Shown piece by piece: positions 7,002-8,992 of a DNA stretch of 8,992 nucleotides. Made by a program: the position numbers and the translations under genes. This stretch comes from an uncultured Blautia sp. (GTDB taxonomy: Bacteria; Bacillota; Clostridia; Lachnospirales; Lachnospiraceae). The notes below the pieces were generated by a model. The model was given only the letters and a program-made list of their open reading frames with translations. It had not been told where the DNA came from and did not search any database. Location: the NCBI GenBank assembly GCA_900547615.1, contig URHH01000099.1:1-8992 (forward strand), in the 5' to 3' direction. Numbering within the stretch: position 1 is the first letter of the stretch; every line of letters begins with the position of its first letter.

Positions 7002-7170
7002 CCATCGAGAAATTGAAGTCCTCGCGGATACTTCTTACTGCTTCAATGTGTATGCTTTGGCGATTGCAGGCAATACGCTACTCACAAGTTCTTGTACACT
7101 CCACAGTCGTGAATTCCCGAAATAGCCTTCGGTACATACCTACGTTTGCGTTCATTATGCAATTTTGTAA
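7002..7170 (-). ncRNA. Probable omega-RNA (guide RNA) region of TnpB
   Basis: TnpB proteins use an RNA made from the 3' end of tnpB through the right end of the element, with the guide taken from flanking DNA. This 150-nt non-coding stretch has local stems: CCGAAGGCTATTTCGG, the ACAAG-AA-CTTGT palindrome, and a final hairpin at 7015-7034 with stem GAAGT-CC and a GCGA tetraloop (GNRA type) close to the right end. The guide would then be read from the adjoining Rpn fragment. The location is established for the family; exact ends and structure are inferred. Confidence 0.45.
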
Positions 7171-8318
7171 GTCATAGCATCTCTTAGATTTAGCGCAGCA
7201 TTGAAATCTCTGTCTTCAATGTAACCGCATCCACATCTGTAAATTCTATCTGAAAGTTTTAAATCTTTCTTAATACAACCGCAGCGGTGACACAGTTTTG
7301 AAGACGGATACCATCTGTCTGCTACTCTAAGTTCAATACCATTATCATCACATTTAGATTTTAACTTTATTCTAAACTCATAGAACTTTTGTGATGCAAC
7401 GGTTTTCGATAAATGCCTGTTCTTCATCATTCCTGACACATTCAGATCTTCAATAGTGATATAAGACGGTTTGGTTTTTACCAGCTCAGCTATTGTTTTG
7501 TTGATATAGTCAGTTCGGATATTATTTATCCTGTGATGAAGTCTCTGTACTTTGCGCTTTTGCTTTTGTATATTCTTTCTTTGAATGGCTTCTCCTTTCT
7601 TTAAATTTTCATATTTACGTGAAAGGCATCTCTGCTTTCTGCGTAATTGTTTTTCAAGTTTCTTTAATTTTGCTGATTTATTGATATTTTTATAGATTTT
7701 ACCGTTAGAAACAATCGCAAAATATTTAATTCCTAAATCTATCCCAATTCCCTCATTACTGTTGTTAGTAATCTGAGTATCCGGGATTTCTACAAGAACG
7801 GATACATAGTATCTATCTGCCTTAATGGAAACTGTCCCGCTTTTAATTTTCCATCCATCTTTCGTCGTTGGAATATAACCTTTTTCTTTGAGTCTTACCC
7901 AGCCTAAAGTCGGAATACGGATCCGGTGTCTTTCGCAGGCACAATCCTTTGGATTATTCTTAACAAAATACATTTTTACATCAGATTTTCCCTTCTTTTT
8001 GAAATCAGGAAATTTACTCTGACCTTTGAAGAATCTTGTAAAAGCAGTACATCCATCTTCAATGGATTTCTTTACCGATTTAGAACTCACTTCCTTAATC
8101 CACTGATACTCAGGATGATTAGGAAGATACTCATTGTTAAGCCAGACACTAAAACTTTTGCCATTCATAAACTTCCCACCATTGTCGTGAAGTTCTTTAT
8201 TGTGAGCCAGATAGAAATTGTAAATATATCTGCATGTTCCGATTGTCTTATTTATCTTGACTTTTTGTTCCTGTGTCGGATTGATTTCCGTCTTGAAGCT
8301 CTTTAGCAATCTCCTCAT
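7155..8318 (-). CDS. tnpB: TnpB, RNA-guided RuvC-like nuclease of an IS607-type element
   Basis: The 387-residue protein has normal TnpB length and a complete RuvC-like triad: D194 (GIDLG), E290 (YITIEDLNV) and D371 (EDRDFNAALNL). The zinc ribbon is present as C343xxC346 with C362-x-C364. The basic N-terminal domain (MRRLLKSFKTEINPTQEQ, then the CRYIYNFYLAHN helix) and the helical lysine/arginine-rich segment at 215-265 are typical. The family cuts double-stranded DNA next to a short motif under guidance of an omega-RNA encoded at the element's right end, promoting retention of the element. The ATG overlaps the TGA of the tnpA remnant (ATGA), implying translational coupling in the parental element. 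All catalytic residues being present argues against a nuclease-dead TldR-type derivative. Its activity may now be limited by poor expression, since tnpA has lost its start. Confidence 0.92.
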   Translation of the reverse strand: MRRLLKSFKTEINPTQEQKVKINKTIGTCRYIYNFYLAHNKELHDNGGKFMNGKSFSVWLNNEYLPNHPEYQWIKEVSSKSVKKSIEDGCTAFTRFFKGQSKFPDFKKKGKSDVKMYFVKNNPKDCACERHRIRIPTLGWVRLKEKGYIPTTKDGWKIKSGTVSIKADRYYVSVLVEIPDTQITNNSNEGIGIDLGIKYFAIVSNGKIYKNINKSAKLKKLEKQLRRKQRCLSRKYENLKKGEAIQRKNIQKQKRKVQRLHHRINNIRTDYINKTIAELVKTKPSYITIEDLNVSGMMKNRHLSKTVASQKFYEFRIKLKSKCDDNGIELRVADRWYPSSKLCHRCGCIKKDLKLSDRIYRCGCGYIEDRDFNAALNLRDAMTYKIA

Positions 8319-8325
8319 CCTTTTC
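8248..8325 (-). pseudogene. Probable C-terminal codons of the original tnpA, out of frame, overlapping tnpB
   Basis: In the frame offset from both the HTH fragment and tnpB, an open stretch right after a TAA reads EKDEEIAKELQDGNQSDTGT and six more residues before a TAA at 8248-8250. Its highly charged character and overlap with the beginning of tnpB suggest the original end of tnpA, left behind after an internal deletion. This rests on composition and position, not on a sequence match that I could run. Confidence 0.4.
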
Positions 8326-8488
8326 TTAATGCAATCTGACGATTATCGTTTTCTGTATTTACGCCTTTTAATTGAAGATATTGGTTATAAGTGTAATAAT
8401 GCCTATCAATTGGAGTTCGATTTGCCTTTAAAGTTTCTTCTCTATCCCAGCGTTGCAGGGTTTTGACAGAAACACCTAGTCGCTTGAT
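8315..8488 (-). pseudogene. tnpA: IS607 TnpA remnant: MerR-like DNA-binding domain only
   Basis: The frame reads KRLGVSVKTLQRWDREETLK then RTPIDRHYYTYNQYLQLKG, the MerR-type helix-turn-helix and wing of IS607-family serine recombinases, followed by VNTENDNRQIALRKG and a TGA that overlaps the tnpB start. A full TnpA is about 200 residues and continues with a serine-recombinase domain; that domain is entirely absent. There is also no ATG, GTG or TTG in frame ahead of the HTH, although AGGAGG (8492-8497) lies where a ribosome site should be. So both the first codons and the catalytic domain have been lost. If translated from a non-standard codon, it would be a roughly 57-residue DNA-binding peptide. 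Confidence 0.8.
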
Positions 8489-8601
8489 GCACCTCCTTAT
8501 TATTTCTTAAGTATGCTCATCTTATGTGCTGCGAAAATGTCGGCTTTTGTATTTATGCTGCGAGAAGCAGATTATCTTTTGTAGAGTATGTTCTGAAAAG
8601 C

Positions 8602-8645
8602 CCTCCTTATAATAAAATTGTAACAGAGTGAAAATAAGAAAGCAA
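8602..8645 (-). promoter_or_regulatory. Possible promoter and ribosome site of a lost gene, upstream of the IS607 remnant
   Basis: On the - strand TTGCTT (8645-8640), 17 bases and TACAAT (8622-8617) resemble a sigma-A promoter, followed by AAGGAGG (8608-8602) with no usable start codon after it. The stretch 8623-8602 resembles 876-900 ahead of the type-2 Rpn gene (TT-ACAATTT...AAGGAGG), so it may be the surviving leader of the right-flank type-2 copy. The stretch between it and the tnpA fragment (8522-8601) shows nothing that I recognise. Confidence 0.35.
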
Positions 8646-8674
8646 ATGTAAAATGGTTCATTTTTTAAGTACAA

Positions 8675-8714
8675 AACCCACCCTTTGAACTCTAACTGGT
8701 TTTCAAGGTGGGTT
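8675..8714 (-). terminator. Intrinsic terminator after the right-hand type-1 Rpn gene
   Basis: AACCCACC (8675-8682) pairs perfectly with GGTGGGTT (8707-8714), extended imperfectly by TTTGAA against TTTCAA. On the - strand the stem is followed by TTG after a run of four T from its base. It lies 41 bases past the stop of the Rpn gene at 8755. Confidence 0.65.
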
Positions 8715-8754
8715 CTATTACCATTCTGTCAAAATCGCCTCTTGCGGGCAATTT

Positions 8755-8992
8755 TTATCTCTGTTTCTGCAGCTCTTCAAGTTTTCTCCTGAGTTCTGCT
8801 ACTTCTTGTTCAGCTTTTTCAGCTCTCTGCTGTTCTTTTTGGGCTCTCTGGCGTTCTTTTTCGGTTTCTTTCTCCTGCTCGGCTTTGCCAGCAGCAATTC
8901 CAGCTTCCATGCCTTCCTCTCGGATCATCTGTTCTCTTTCCCAGACCTTCATATATTCCAGTAGCACCCCCTTGTCTTCTTTTACTTTTTCT
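8755..8992 (-). CDS. Type-1 Rpn-like protein, C-terminal part (5' end outside window)
   Basis: The frame is open to the window edge (EKVKEDKGVLLEYMKVW at the edge), so only the last 78 residues are visible; the ATG at 8965-8967 is internal. The segment EREQMIREEGMEAG and the coiled-coil tail ending AEQEVAELRRKLEELQKQR are close to the left-hand type-1 protein (EREQMIREEGVEAG, AEQEVAELRKKLEELQKQN). Differences are an extra IAAG insertion and far fewer heptad units (QRAQKEQ QRAEKAE only). The coil probably mediates oligomerisation. It points toward the centre of the window, opposite to the left copy, forming an inverted pair about 8 kb apart. Whether the gene is complete beyond the edge cannot be seen. 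Confidence 0.78.
   Translation of the reverse strand, partial: EKVKEDKGVLLEYMKVWEREQMIREEGMEAGIAAGKAEQEKETEKERQRAQKEQQRAEKAEQEVAELRRKLEELQKQR

Larger units (their letters stand above)
6985..8521 (-). mobile_element. IS607-family insertion-sequence remnant (approximate ends)
   Basis: The element carries a MerR-like HTH fragment of a serine-recombinase TnpA overlapping an intact TnpB, the gene order diagnostic of IS607. A shared 14-bp motif lies near both ends in the same orientation: TAAACATACTCATC (6988-7001) and TAAGTATGCTCATC (8508-8521), 11 of 14 identical. I use it to set approximate limits; exact borders need comparison with related elements. IS607 elements lack terminal inverted repeats, in keeping with what is seen. 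Because the TnpA catalytic domain is gone, the copy cannot move by itself but might be mobilised in trans. Confidence 0.55.

Noticed and set aside
7155..8318. Nuclease-dead TnpB derivative (TldR) acting as a repressor
   Set aside because: All three RuvC residues (D194, E290, D371) and the zinc-ribbon cysteines are present.

Overview
The window looks like an accessory region of a gut Firmicute, most likely a member of the Lachnospiraceae. This rests on the moderately low G+C, strong AGGAGG-type ribosome binding sites, two kinds of Rpn-like PD-(D/E)XK nuclease/'transposase' genes with coiled-coil or helix-turn-helix tails, a secreted protein ending in Lachnospiraceae-style aromatic/glycine repeats, and an IS607-type tnpA-tnpB arrangement. 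Genus and species cannot be fixed from the sequence alone.

Layout. Left flank (1-2151, + strand): the 3' part of a type-1 Rpn-like gene with a heptad-repeat coiled coil; an 18-residue leader ORF overlapping the start of an intact type-2 Rpn-like gene; and a decayed second copy of the type-2 gene's middle and tail. A probably bidirectional terminator (2202-2231) separates this flank from the centre. Centre (2300-6372, - strand): an acyltransferase-3 family membrane protein, and upstream of it a large secreted surface protein (879 aa) with its own terminator, a strong TTGACA-17-TATACT promoter and four exact-phase 11-bp tandem repeats upstream of that promoter. Right flank (6516-8992, - strand): a type-1 Rpn fragment, a type-2 Rpn C-terminal fragment, an IS607-family remnant (intact tnpB, probable omega-RNA region, and a tnpA that has lost its start and catalytic domain), then the 3' end of another type-1 Rpn-like gene running off the window.

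Read inward from either edge, both flanks show type-1 Rpn, then type-2 Rpn, then decayed Rpn pieces. The surface-protein/acyltransferase pair is therefore bracketed by inverted, related Rpn clusters, and the right cluster has been interrupted by the IS607-type element. The two central genes are co-oriented but separated by a strong hairpin terminator, so they are neighbours rather than a proven operon. A common cell-envelope role (a surface protein and an envelope-modifying acyltransferase) is inference only.

I see no rRNA, tRNA, CRISPR array or recognised riboswitch. The most original signals are the phased 11-bp repeat array ahead of the surface-protein promoter, the leader ORF coupled to the type-2 Rpn gene, the cysteine/histidine-rich repeats of the surface protein, and the tnpA deletion that leaves a complete TnpB without its recombinase.
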